Source: CALGSZ01 sp042408955
GTDB lineage: Bacteria; Chloroflexota; Chloroflexia; Thermomicrobiales; UBA6265
Direction: 5' to 3'
Length of the DNA stretch: 64,000 nt
Assembly (NCBI GenBank): GCA_042408955.1
Contig: JBHOQQ010000017.1
Span: 6,020 to 70,019, forward strand
Within the stretch, counting starts at the first letter, position 1; every line of letters starts with the position of its first letter. The notes under the pieces are model-generated. The model saw nothing but the letters and a program-made list of their open reading frames with translations. It was not told the origin of the DNA and ran no database searches. The translations under genes and the position numbers were made by a program. Below are positions 26,250 to 34,549 of this stretch, piece by piece.

Positions 26250-26909
26250 GATTGCTCCCTGCGAGTCCGCCAATCACCGATCGCGGCAAGGCGTCGCCGC
26301 TGCTGCCGCGCTGCCCGGGCGTCCAGTCCTCTCCCGCGGCGCTCGAGGTGACCGATGACGCGTTCGCGATGCTCGACCAATTTGTGATCGTCATATTTGA
26401 ACTTGGCGTCCACCCGCAGAACCATCAGCCGCACACCGCGGATGCCGGGCAGCATCCGACCGCAGGGAGCAGCGTTGGGTGACAGGGCAGCGTGGCGGCC
26501 CTCAGGTTGGATCTGCAAGCTGGGCTTGCAAGGATATCGGCCTTCTCCTTGGGGTCACCGACATCGCTGGCCGGCACAAAAACTGAACGGCGGTGTAGTA
26601 ACTGGTCGGCACGCCGTGCTCGATGGGCCGGTCTGCTTCGGCCCGCCAGTACGACGGGATGTAGGCGTAATCGCCAACCACCACAAGGCGGACCTCGGAA
26701 GCTGCTTCCAGATGTGGCCAAACCGGGTTCGGGCGAGCCAGATGCATGAGAAGCTCGTTGCCCGCAACGGTGAAGTGGGTAGGTACCAACACCGGAGCCT
26801 GGGTGGGGTCAAGGTTGTTGACCGCGAGCACCCCGAATCGTTCAGTGGATGCTAGCCACTCCTGCCATTCACGAGGTTCGAGCGCGGCATCCCACGCATG
26901 GATGAGCAT
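26246..26909 (-). pseudogene. FMN-binding negative transcriptional regulator (PaiB-like), two frameshifts
   Basis: PaiB family proteins bind flavin and are often annotated as transcriptional regulators. The N-terminal part reads from ATG 26909 (WLASTERFGVLAVNNLD, VPTHFTVAGNELLMHLARPNP, VPTSYYTAVQF). The expected sequence continues in a second frame (FVPASDVGDPKEKADILA) after a run of five A at 26578-26582. It then continues in a third frame (LQIQPEGRHAALSP, GRMLPGIRGVRL, DAKFKYDDHKLVEHRERV, QQRRRLAAIGDW) after about 26515-26531, to the stop at 26246. Both shifts lie at slippage-prone sequence. A Shine-Dalgarno AAGGAG precedes the start. Two assembly errors are an alternative. Confidence 0.85.
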
Positions 26910-26920
26910 GTCAGTCTCCT

Positions 26921-27649
26921 TCACTGACCGGCGCAGGCGGCGATCAGCCGGCGGTGCACTCGGATATCCGGTCCGAGCCGGGTCAGGTATGCGATCAAGT
27001 CCTCGGCGGCGGTGAAGAGCGCATCGTCCGTCACCGGATCGAGCGCGTCGAGGATAAACAGCGCCACGGTGGTGTCGTCGCTAAGCTGGGTGCGGCGCGC
27101 CTATCGCCAGTTCCAGCAACGACACGTCACACCGGCATCGTCGCACCACACCACCTCACCGGGCTCCGGGTTCTCGATCAGGGCGACACCGTGAGCGACC
27201 GTATCGAATGGCTCCTTGCCAGTGGCACGAATGAGCCGTGGCGAACCGTGGTAACGCTCCAGGTCCTCCCCACCCATGGGAATCTGGTGCAGCACTGAGA
27301 CTGCGTTGTAGATGTCGGTGAGCCGGTTCACGCGGGGCAGACCTGAAGCCGCGCGGCGGAGAAGCGCTTCTAGGCTGTTACGGGTGCGTTGCGGCTTGGC
27401 TCCGAAGGCCCGGTACGCCTCCCGCCACGCCGCCACATGGGGGACCAGCTCCGCCGGCCGATCCCGAAGCAGCTCACCAGCCACGGCCTCGGCCTTGCGG
27501 AGCAGCGCGTCGCTCATGTGGTCGCTGGGGCCGGGTACGAGTCCGACAACGGCCAGCAGCAGAGCCCGGTAGTCGGGTCGCAGCGCGAACACGGCCGCGT
27601 CGACAAAGCTGCCAGCCAGAAAATCTTGGAGCATTCCAGGATCAGGCAT
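26921..27649 (-). pseudogene. B3/4-domain protein interrupted by an amber codon
   Basis: Stand-alone protein resembling the B3/B4 tRNA-editing-like domain of phenylalanyl-tRNA synthetase (FGAKPQRTRNSLEALLRRA, LPRVNRLTDIYNAVSVLHQIPMGGEDL, GEVVWCDDAGVTCRCWNWR). Translation stops at TAG 27101-27103. The same frame continues after that stop with ARRTQLSDDTTVALFILDALDPVTDD and DIRVHRRL to a TGA at 26921-26923, which is the normal C-terminal end of this family. A Gln codon (CAG) to TAG change explains the break. The start ATG 27649 overlaps the XRE-cupin gene by 8 bases. The product may act as a 182-residue truncated protein. Confidence 0.85.
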
Positions 27650-28268
27650 CAGCGACCTCCAATCGAGTTCGTGACCCTACGCCTGGCTCGAAGACGACCA
27701 GGGAAAACCTCGCTGGCACTGCTCCCCGGTTTGTGTACGAATGTGCCACGTCGCTCGGGAACGAGGCAGCGTCGCCGGCATTGAGAACTACCGACTCTCC
27801 CGCGACCCGGATCACGATCGTGCCTTGCTGGACCTGCACAAGCTCCCTCGTGCCTGCCGCGTGGGCCTCGCTTGTGTGACGGTCTCCAGGAGCTAAGGTC
27901 CAGTCCCACAACTCGACCACGTTCGGTGGTTCGGTGCCTGCCATGAGCACCCCTCGTCCACCAAGCTCACTGCTCCACAGAACGGCGCCTTCACCGTACC
28001 GGGTGACGTTCAGGTGCCTTTCGGGCCGAGGTGGCTCGACGAGTGCCGGCAAGCCGATGCCGAGCGCATCGCTGATCCTCAGCAGGATCCCCACGCTCGG
28101 GTTGACCGCGCCCTGCTCGATCTTGATCACCATCCGGCGGCTTACCCCAGCAGCCTCCGCCAACTGGTCGAGCGTCCAGCCTCGCGCCAGTCGCTCGCGC
28201 CTGACGCGGGCGCCGATTGCCACGGCAAGCTCCGTGGCGTTCTGATTCGTCAGTGCATTACCATGCAT
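27642..28268 (-). CDS. XRE-family regulator with C-terminal cupin domain
   Basis: Predicted DNA-binding regulator of 208 residues. A helix-turn-helix spans about residues 18-72 (RVRRERLARGWTLDQLAEAAGVSRRMVIKIEQGAVNPSVGILLRISDALG). A cupin effector domain fills the C-terminal half (HAAGTRELVQVQQGTIVIRVAGESVVLNAGDAASFPSDVAHSYTN). ATG 28268 follows GGAGAG. It heads the operon and probably controls it through the palindrome at 28376-28389. The ligand is unknown; the exporter gene suggests an amino acid or amine. Confidence 0.9.
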   Translation of the reverse strand: MHGNALTNQNATELAVAIGARVRRERLARGWTLDQLAEAAGVSRRMVIKIEQGAVNPSVGILLRISDALGIGLPALVEPPRPERHLNVTRYGEGAVLWSSELGGRGVLMAGTEPPNVVELWDWTLAPGDRHTSEAHAAGTRELVQVQQGTIVIRVAGESVVLNAGDAASFPSDVAHSYTNRGAVPARFSLVVFEPGVGSRTRLEVADA

Positions 28269-28375
28269 CACTTGCTCTCCGACCGGTCGCCAATCGAGAT
28301 GGAAAGGATGCTAGATTCGCTCTCAAGTTGGACACCATTCGCGAACGAAGTGGTGCTGAAGCGCATCTTGTGCGG

Positions 28376-28389
28376 TGTACTATAGTGCA
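28376..28389 (-). promoter_or_regulatory. Operator-like palindrome over the XRE-cupin promoter
   Basis: TGTACTATAGTGCA has a perfect ACTATAGT core and matches its own complement at 12 of 14 positions. On the minus strand the core contains TATAGT, a good -10, about 110 bases before the regulator start. The position suits autorepression by the XRE-cupin protein. No good -35 was found. Confidence 0.5.
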
Positions 28390-28539
28390 TTTTAGATGGA
28401 TGTGCACGCGGTGCGACTCCGCGAGACTCTGACCCTGGGCTTGGTGCTCCAACGTCCCGGCGAAGCGTGAGGACGATGCTGCAAGAGCACCGAACGATCA
28501 GCCACGCACGCCCGGCGCCCGCCCGGCAATCAGCCGAAC

Positions 28540-29499
28540 TCACACCACATGCTGGCGTGACCGGCGCTCGCCAGCCATGCGGACTCGGCTGCGTCTCAGT
28601 AGCCGTGGGCGAGCGGGCGCGGCGGCGAGAGCCAGGCCTGTCAGGAGGAGAAGCGCGCCGGTCCACTGCGTGGCGCTCAGGCGCTCGCCAAGAAGGAAAG
28701 CACCGAGCAGTGAAGCGGTGAGCGGCTCGGCCAGCGACATGGTGGCCGCGACGGCGACGGGGATCCGGCTCAGGCCGCGACCGAACAAGAGATAGGCGCC
28801 GGCCGTCGTCAGCACGCCGAGATGGATGGCGACCAGGGCGCCGCGCCCGCCAGCCAGCCAGCCGACGTCGCGAGTGACAAGCGCAGGCAAGAGCAGGATC
28901 GCACCGCCCGTGAAGGCGACGGCCATCACCGCAGACGACGGGTGTCCGGCAGCCATGAGCCGCTTGCTCGCGACCGAGTAGGCCGCGTAGGACGCCCCTG
29001 CGCCAAGGCAGAGGGCGACGCCAGCGGCATTCCCACCGTCGCCGGCCGATGCGGCAATCAGGAACGTTGCGCCGAGGACGGCAACCGCAGTGGCGATTGC
29101 CCACCGGCTGCTTGGCCGTTCGCGCGCCACGGCCCATCCGGCCACTCCAGCAAAGGCCGGGGCGCTCCCGATGGCGACGATTGTCCCGAGCGCTACCCCC
29201 GCACGCTCCACCCCGGCGAAGAAGAGTGCCTGGTAGGCCGCTACGCCGAGTGCAGCGAGCGCGACCAGCCAAGCCGGCCATCGCCCGCCGTGCGTGAATC
29301 CGCCTCCAGCGTGCGCGATCAGCAGGAGCGCACCGGCGCCGATCGCGATTCGCACTGCGCCGACCCCGAGCGGATCCGGCGTTCCGGGGAGGAGCGCGTG
29401 CGCCGTTCCGGTCGTTCCCCAAAGGACAGCCGCAAGCAGAACGAGCAGGCTCGCGCGGTCGTCCCGCGCCGTGACCTTCAACCGGTGACGAAGTGCCAC
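28540..29499 (-). CDS. EamA family transporter (second copy)
   Basis: DMT-superfamily inner-membrane exporter of 319 residues, about ten hydrophobic segments. The first repeat begins LLVLLAAVLWGTTGTAHALLP and the second ends with ATMSLAEPLTASLLGAFLLGERLSATQWTGALLLLTGLAL, typical of EamA. The start is GTG 29499. It is not closely similar to the exporter at 25284 and lies upstream of the XRE-cupin operon with a gap of about 150 bases. The substrate is unknown. Confidence 0.85.
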   Translation of the reverse strand: MALRHRLKVTARDDRASLLVLLAAVLWGTTGTAHALLPGTPDPLGVGAVRIAIGAGALLLIAHAGGGFTHGGRWPAWLVALAALGVAAYQALFFAGVERAGVALGTIVAIGSAPAFAGVAGWAVARERPSSRWAIATAVAVLGATFLIAASAGDGGNAAGVALCLGAGASYAAYSVASKRLMAAGHPSSAVMAVAFTGGAILLLPALVTRDVGWLAGGRGALVAIHLGVLTTAGAYLLFGRGLSRIPVAVAATMSLAEPLTASLLGAFLLGERLSATQWTGALLLLTGLALAAAPARPRLLRRSRVRMAGERRSRQHVV

Positions 29500-29598
29500 A
29501 GACGTGCACCCATGGTTATTGCCCCAGCCGCCTTCCCTGGTCGTCGTAGCTTGCTACGCTTGCTGGAATAAGCCCGAGATCGAGAGAACGCATCGCGA

Positions 29599-30549
29599 TC
29601 AGCCGGCGAGCGGCACGTGCAGGCGTTCCGCTTCGGCTGGCTCCTCCATCGTCTCAGTCATGTAGACATATGTGCGACCTGGCGTCGTGGATGCGGCGAT
29701 GTGGTTCCCGGTCGGATCCAGGGCGATCACGTTCATCTCGCTTGCATAGGGATCGTCGAGCGCCCGTAGGTCGGTGAGCGCCGTGGTGATCGCATCTCTG
29801 AGCGACATGCCGAAGCGGAGGAACATGACCACGCTGTGGGCAGTGCAGGCGCGCATTGCCATCTCGCCGCGCCCGGTGCAGGCAGCGGCACCCCAGCGGT
29901 TGTCCGCGTAATTGCCTGCACCAATGATCGGGGAATCGCCTAGCCGGCCAGGATATTTCCAAGCCCAGCCGGATGTGCTGACACCACACGCGAGGTGCCC
30001 GTTGCGATCGAGGGCGAGGAAATTGACCGTGCCGTGAGGTGGCTCCTCGGAGGCTAGCTGCGGGTCACGAGTGAGATCTCCCACGATTTGCCGGATGCGT
30101 TGATAGTAGGCTGATGCGCTTGCAGCCGCCGGATCCGCGCCCTCGAAGCGGGAGCGCCAGATACGCTCGGCTTCCGGCGTGAGGAGGTTTTTCGGCGTGA
30201 ATCCTTCCTCCGCGGCGAACCGGGCAGCCCCTTCGCTAACGATCAGCACGTGGGGAAGCACCTCCATCACCCGGCGAGCAATCGCGATCGCGTCTTGATA
30301 CCCCTTGAGCGCCCCGACGGCGCCTGCTCGCAAGCCCTGGCCGTCCATGACGCTGGCGTCAAGCTCGACCTCGCCGAACAGATTCGGTAATCCCGAATAT
30401 CCAACCGTGTGATCGTCGGGGTTTGCCTCGACCACGCTCGCGCCAGCGACCACGGCATCAACCGCGCTGCCTCCTGCGCGGAGCACGTCCATCGCCGCGC
30501 GCAGTCCAATCACTCCGTTCGCGCTCGCCACGACGACCGCTTCAGGCAT
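29599..30549 (-). CDS. N-terminal nucleophile asparaginase / glycosylasparaginase-like
   Basis: Autoprocessed Ntn-hydrolase of 316 residues related to N4-(beta-N-acetylglucosaminyl)-L-asparaginase. The predicted cleavage site and nucleophile Thr are in PPHGTVNFLALD, followed by the substrate region ACGVSTSGWAWKYPGRLGDSPIIGAGNYAD and AACTGRGE. The first subunit contains GGSAVDAVVAG and ANPDDHTVGYSGLP. ATG 30549 has GGAGGAGGAGCG just upstream and overlaps the AIR-synthase-like gene by 8 bases. It may hydrolyse beta-aspartyl or glycosylated Asn compounds; the natural substrate is unknown. Confidence 0.88.
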   Translation of the reverse strand: MPEAVVVASANGVIGLRAAMDVLRAGGSAVDAVVAGASVVEANPDDHTVGYSGLPNLFGEVELDASVMDGQGLRAGAVGALKGYQDAIAIARRVMEVLPHVLIVSEGAARFAAEEGFTPKNLLTPEAERIWRSRFEGADPAAASASAYYQRIRQIVGDLTRDPQLASEEPPHGTVNFLALDRNGHLACGVSTSGWAWKYPGRLGDSPIIGAGNYADNRWGAAACTGRGEMAMRACTAHSVVMFLRFGMSLRDAITTALTDLRALDDPYASEMNVIALDPTGNHIAASTTPGRTYVYMTETMEEPAEAERLHVPLAG

Positions 30550-31633
30550 CGCTCCTCCTCCCCAAGTGCACCCCAGTGCTCCCCTGCGCATGCGCCAGCG
30601 CCCGTGTCACCTCGTCGCTGGCGAAGCTCGGCAACTCGCGTTGCTCTTCTCCCTCAATGATCGTGAAACCCCGATCCGCCGGCGTGAGCTTGCCGACCCA
30701 GGAATACGGCACACGGTGCTCACGACACGCTGCTTCCACCGCGGACACCGCCTCTGGTGTCACCGCCGCTAGCAAGCTCCCGGAAGCGAGCATGCCAAGG
30801 GGATCTATCCCGTAGAACGTGGCGATTTCTCGCGTCTCGGGCAAAATCGGCACGAGAACCCGATTGACCACGGCGCCGCAACCAGAGGCGACCGCAAGCT
30901 CACGTACCCCGGTAGCGAAGCCGCCCTCGGTAGGATCGTGAAGGGCGGAGATTCCGCCCGCGTTGAGCAAGACCGCCGCATCCCGCACGACCGAAATACC
31001 GGGATCGATGAGAAGGTGCGCCGCACGAGCAACAAGCGCAGGTCCGAGTGCTCGTGCCAGCTCAGCGGCTCGTTCCCGGGCAAGCAATGCTGTGCCTTCG
31101 ATCGCCAGTGCCTTCGTGAGCAGCAGCCGGTCGCCAGGCTTCGCGCCACCTGGTCGCAGCAGGCGCCCTCGCTGAGTCACGCCGATCAAGAAACCAACGA
31201 GAATGACGCGGTCGAGTCCAGCGGTGATCTCGGTGTGCCCGCCGACGAGAGCTATGTTCCGTTCGCGGCATGCCTGCTGCAGCTCACCGAAGAGCGCGTC
31301 CACCATCGCTGGCGTCGTCTTGCCCTCGGGCAGCAGCGCCGTCACGAGAAGCCAGCGGGGGGTTGCACCCAGACAAGCCAGATCGTTCGCGTTGACATTG
31401 ACCAAATACCGGGGAGCCGATTCGGTGGCAAAGGTGATGGGATCGGTTTTAACGACGATTGTAAGATCGTCCAATTCGATTGCGGCGGCATCTCGCCCGA
31501 TACCTGGCCCAACGATCACCGCTGGGTCGTCGATCGGATTGCGAGAGATCAGATGAGCGAGCAAGGCTGCCGGCAGCTTCCCAACCGGAAGGATCTCATC
31601 TGGCCGAAAGGAGGGTGGTAGGGAGCCGGTCAT
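30542..31633 (-). CDS. AIR synthase-related protein (HypE/PurM superfamily)
   Basis: ATP-binding protein of the PurM/HypE/SelD/ThiL superfamily, 363 residues. Visible signatures are VGPGIGRDAAAIELDD, TDPITFATESAPRYLVNVNANDLACLGATPRWLL and HDPTEGGFATGVRELA. It most resembles HypE-like proteins. The C-terminus (GVHLGRRSDA) lacks the terminal Cys that HypE uses for cyanide transfer, and no hydrogenase gene is near, so a hydrogenase-maturation role is unlikely. It overlaps the asparaginase-like gene, which suggests joint expression. Function is unassigned. Confidence 0.8.
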   Translation of the reverse strand: MTGSLPPSFRPDEILPVGKLPAALLAHLISRNPIDDPAVIVGPGIGRDAAAIELDDLTIVVKTDPITFATESAPRYLVNVNANDLACLGATPRWLLVTALLPEGKTTPAMVDALFGELQQACRERNIALVGGHTEITAGLDRVILVGFLIGVTQRGRLLRPGGAKPGDRLLLTKALAIEGTALLARERAAELARALGPALVARAAHLLIDPGISVVRDAAVLLNAGGISALHDPTEGGFATGVRELAVASGCGAVVNRVLVPILPETREIATFYGIDPLGMLASGSLLAAVTPEAVSAVEAACREHRVPYSWVGKLTPADRGFTIIEGEEQRELPSFASDEVTRALAHAQGSTGVHLGRRSDA

Positions 31634-31681
31634 TCTTGTGAATCCTATCTGCCAAACGCTGCCATCGTAGCAACGCGGGTC

Positions 31682-31978
31682 TTATGCGCGCTCAGCGTGC
31701 GGGGTGTTAAGCGAGCCATCGCGCAGTTCCAGATCATCCGTGTCGTCCAAGCGCGTGATGCGCAGCTCCGCTTCATCGAGCATCATCTCACATCGCCGCG
31801 CCATGCGAACACCGAGCTCGTAGCAGCGAAGCGCGCTTTCGAGCGACAAGTAGCCCTCTTCCATACGCTGGACAATCTGCTCCAGGGCACCCAATGTTTC
31901 CTCAAATGATCCCGATTTCAGGACGAGCTCCCACTGCGAGATCAGCGATTCCAGCGATGGCTCAGCCCGATCATCCAT
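31682..31978 (-). CDS. xseB: Exodeoxyribonuclease VII small subunit
   Basis: Small coiled subunit of exonuclease VII, 98 residues, with the family core SFEETLGALEQIVQRMEEGYLSLESALRCYELGVRMARRCEMMLDEAELRI. An acidic tail follows. ATG 31978 overlaps the xseA stop by 8 bases, the usual coupling of these two genes. The longer open frame to 32272 is antisense-quality sequence inside xseA. Confidence 0.93.
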   Translation of the reverse strand: MDDRAEPSLESLISQWELVLKSGSFEETLGALEQIVQRMEEGYLSLESALRCYELGVRMARRCEMMLDEAELRITRLDDTDDLELRDGSLNTPHAERA

Positions 31979-33272
31979 TCCCCGGCTCCATGGTTGGTAG
32001 CGGCTCCAATGCGATGCGCTCGACCCGCGCGGCCACGATACCGTCCACGAATCGCGCCGTGATCGCCTGGCCTGTGGTAACCGCGGTCGCGCGAGCGACG
32101 GGACGACCGTCGGTACTACTGAGAATGGCGTAACCGCGACGCAAAACCCGGCGCGGCTCGATCGCCTCCAGAACGGCCACGTCACGCACGATCCGGTGAC
32201 GTTGTTGCTGGATGTGCGCGTGCACGGCCTGGCGCATGCGTGCGTAGAGTGCTTGGGACACGGCACGGCCACTGGACAACGACCGAGTTTGCTGCTGGTC
32301 GAGGCGCTGCTTGAGGAGCGCGAGCTTCATCCGAGCACCGTTGATCAAATGGGCTGGGTGCTTCAGCGCGAGGGTCGTGCGCACGTCGTCGAGGCGCCCG
32401 CGGTAGCTCGCAATGGAGGCCAGGACGAGGCGCCGCGCTTCATGCTCAAGAGCGATGACCCGTTCGGCCAGGTCAATCAGGGAGGGTGAGCAAAGTTCGG
32501 CCGCGGCAGAAGGTGTCGGCGCTCGGAGGTCGGCTACCTCGTCAATCAGGGTCCAATCCGTTTCGTGCCCAACTGCGCTGATGACCGGAATTGGGCAGGC
32601 GAAGACGGCCCGAACAACCCGCTCGTCGTCGAAACACGACAAGTCTTCTGCCGATCCCCCGCCGCGGGCCACGATGATCACCTCCGCGCGGCCATCGCGC
32701 TGGAGGCGCTGAAGTGCCCGGACAATCCCTTCCGGAGCTGCGTCGCCTTGCACAGGGCTGGGCGACAAGAGGAGGTGCGCAAGCGGATACCGCCGGCGGA
32801 GCACGATTTGAATGTCGTGCCAGACGGCCCCTTCAGGCGAGGTGACGACGCCGATATAGCGAGGCATCGGCGGCAAGGGACGCTTGCGCGAAGGATCGAA
32901 GAGGCCTTCTTCGGCAAGTTGTTGTCGCAGCAGCTCGCGCTGGAGTGCAAGGATACCGAGCCCTGCTGGTTGCACCGCGTCGACGTAGAGCTGGTACGCG
33001 CCATCGCGATCGTAAATGCTGACCCGGCCATGCGCGGCAAGCTGGTCGCCGGGTTGCGGCAGGTGCCGCTGCCGCTGCGCAAACCCTCGAAAGAGCACGC
33101 ATTTGAGCTGACACTCGGTATCGCGCAGCGTGAAGTAGACATGCCCGGAGCGCGAGACGAATGTCTCGGCAACTTCACCCTCGACCCAGACATCCGCAAG
33201 GAAGGCGTCCGCGTCGAAGAGTTCGCGAATGTAGGCCGTCAGCACGGCAACGGGGACAACGCGACCGCTCAC
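31971..33272 (-). CDS. xseA: Exodeoxyribonuclease VII large subunit
   Basis: Catalytic subunit that degrades single-stranded DNA into acid-insoluble fragments, 433 residues. An N-terminal OB fold (LFDADAFLADVWVEGEVAETFVSRSGHVYFTLRD) precedes the catalytic domain with VIIVARGGGSAEDLSCFDDE and SAVGHETDWTLIDEVADLRAPTPSAAAEL. The helical C-terminal part ends in RRGYAILSSTDGR. The start is GTG 33272, overlapping the accB stop (GTGA). Confidence 0.95.
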   Translation of the reverse strand: MSGRVVPVAVLTAYIRELFDADAFLADVWVEGEVAETFVSRSGHVYFTLRDTECQLKCVLFRGFAQRQRHLPQPGDQLAAHGRVSIYDRDGAYQLYVDAVQPAGLGILALQRELLRQQLAEEGLFDPSRKRPLPPMPRYIGVVTSPEGAVWHDIQIVLRRRYPLAHLLLSPSPVQGDAAPEGIVRALQRLQRDGRAEVIIVARGGGSAEDLSCFDDERVVRAVFACPIPVISAVGHETDWTLIDEVADLRAPTPSAAAELCSPSLIDLAERVIALEHEARRLVLASIASYRGRLDDVRTTLALKHPAHLINGARMKLALLKQRLDQQQTRSLSSGRAVSQALYARMRQAVHAHIQQQRHRIVRDVAVLEAIEPRRVLRRGYAILSSTDGRPVARATAVTTGQAITARFVDGIVAARVERIALEPLPTMEPGNG

Positions 33273-33748
33273 CCAGCAGTAGCCTCATCCGGCTCGATGC
33301 GTATCAACGGGGATCCGTATTCGACAGCCTGGCCGTTGGCGGCCAGGATCTCGGCCACAATTCCGCTGCGATCGGCCGGGATTTCGTTCATGATCTTCAT
33401 TGCCTCGATGATACCGATGGTCTGCCCGGCTTCGACATGGTCGCCCACACGGACGAATGGTGGCTCGCCGGGAGAAGACGCCGCGTAGAAGGTGCCGATC
33501 ATCGGTGCGCGGACGATATGGCCTTTCGGAGGCGCGGGTTCCGCCGTAGTCTCCGCAGGTGTCGATGCCGGAGGCGCTGGGGAGCGCACTGGGAGCTCGG
33601 CCTGTGAGGCACGCAGCCGGATCGTGACGGATCCGGCCATCACGTCGAGCTTGGTCAGCCCGTTCGCACGCATCAGGCTCACGAGCGCTCGCGTCGCTTC
33701 GATGACCTCGTTGAGCTCCGGCTCCGTCCGGCCCGGCTCGTTTCCCAT
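33269..33748 (-). CDS. accB: Biotin carboxyl carrier protein of acetyl-CoA carboxylase
   Basis: Carries biotin for fatty acid synthesis, 159 residues. A Pro/Ala-rich linker joins an N-terminal helix region to the biotinyl domain, with the biotin Lys at residue 118 in EAMKIMNE. The thumb-region APMIGTFYAASSPGEPPFV is conserved. ATG 33748 was preferred over GTG 33814 because AGGCGG lies 7 bases upstream and the length is typical. accC usually follows accB, but here xseA follows instead. Confidence 0.93.
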   Translation of the reverse strand: MGNEPGRTEPELNEVIEATRALVSLMRANGLTKLDVMAGSVTIRLRASQAELPVRSPAPPASTPAETTAEPAPPKGHIVRAPMIGTFYAASSPGEPPFVRVGDHVEAGQTIGIIEAMKIMNEIPADRSGIVAEILAANGQAVEYGSPLIRIEPDEATAG

Positions 33749-33815
33749 GGTACGTCCGCCTGTAGGATCCGCGGCATCCCGCGCCGGTGGCGCGTCGCGC
33801 TGGCTATCGGTCACG

Positions 33816-34373
33816 CTAGACCCGTTCCAAGTACTCACCCGTCCGGGTGTCAACCTTGATCCGGTCGCCCACGTTGACAAAGAGTGGAACGTTGACGATC
33901 AAGCCGGTTTCGAGCTTGGCTGGCTTCGTGCCACCGGTTGCGGTGTCACCCTTCACACCGGGATCGGTCTCGACCACGGTGAGCGTCACCGCGGTTGGTA
34001 GCTCGATGTCAATCGGCTGATCCTCATACATGAGGAGATCGACGACGTCGTTTTCTTTCAGGTATTTCATCGCCTCGCCGATGGCCGCCTCGTCTAGTTC
34101 CATCTGCTCGAATGTCTCAGTATCCATGAAATGGTACCGGTCGCCCTCGTGGTACAGGTATTGCACATGCCGGCGCTCCAGGCGAACCGGCGTGAAGCGC
34201 GTCCCTGCCTGAACCGAGTGTTGGGTGATTGCCCCAGTGCGCAGATCGCGCAGCGTAAGGCGTACCTGCGCTGAGCCACGCCCCTGCTTGTTGTGCGCGT
34301 AGTCAATGACTTTGACGAGCCGTCCATCAAAGTCGAGCGTCAATCCCTTTCGCAGATCACCAGTTTCGATCAT
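33816..34373 (-). CDS. efp: Elongation factor P
   Basis: Relieves ribosome stalling at proline runs, 185 residues, three OB-like domains. The N-terminal loop that points at the peptidyl-transferase centre reads NKQGRGSAQV, with Arg at position 32 where E. coli has Lys34. The C-terminal domain ends with DPGVKGDTATGGTKPAKLETGLIVNVPLFVNVGDRIKVDTRTGEY. It sits in the conserved aroQ-pepQ-efp-accB order. Confidence 0.95.
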   Translation of the reverse strand: MIETGDLRKGLTLDFDGRLVKVIDYAHNKQGRGSAQVRLTLRDLRTGAITQHSVQAGTRFTPVRLERRHVQYLYHEGDRYHFMDTETFEQMELDEAAIGEAMKYLKENDVVDLLMYEDQPIDIELPTAVTLTVVETDPGVKGDTATGGTKPAKLETGLIVNVPLFVNVGDRIKVDTRTGEYLERV

Positions 34374-34549
34374 GTCACACTCCCTCGTGGCCGGCTACCC
34401 GAGCGCATAGGCGACGACACCACCGCGCCGGTGGTCCGGACATCTTGCTTGATCACAACACCGGGGTCAGAGGCCGGGGTGATCACGTGTGCTGCCCTCG
34501 TCCCCGGCCTTGTGGCACCCGCCTTCACACTCCCGATCGCTAACGGTTA

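Noticed and set aside
28268..29509. 413-codon minus-strand frame
   Set aside because: Arg/Gly/Ala-rich composition; it overlaps the clear EamA gene in another frame.
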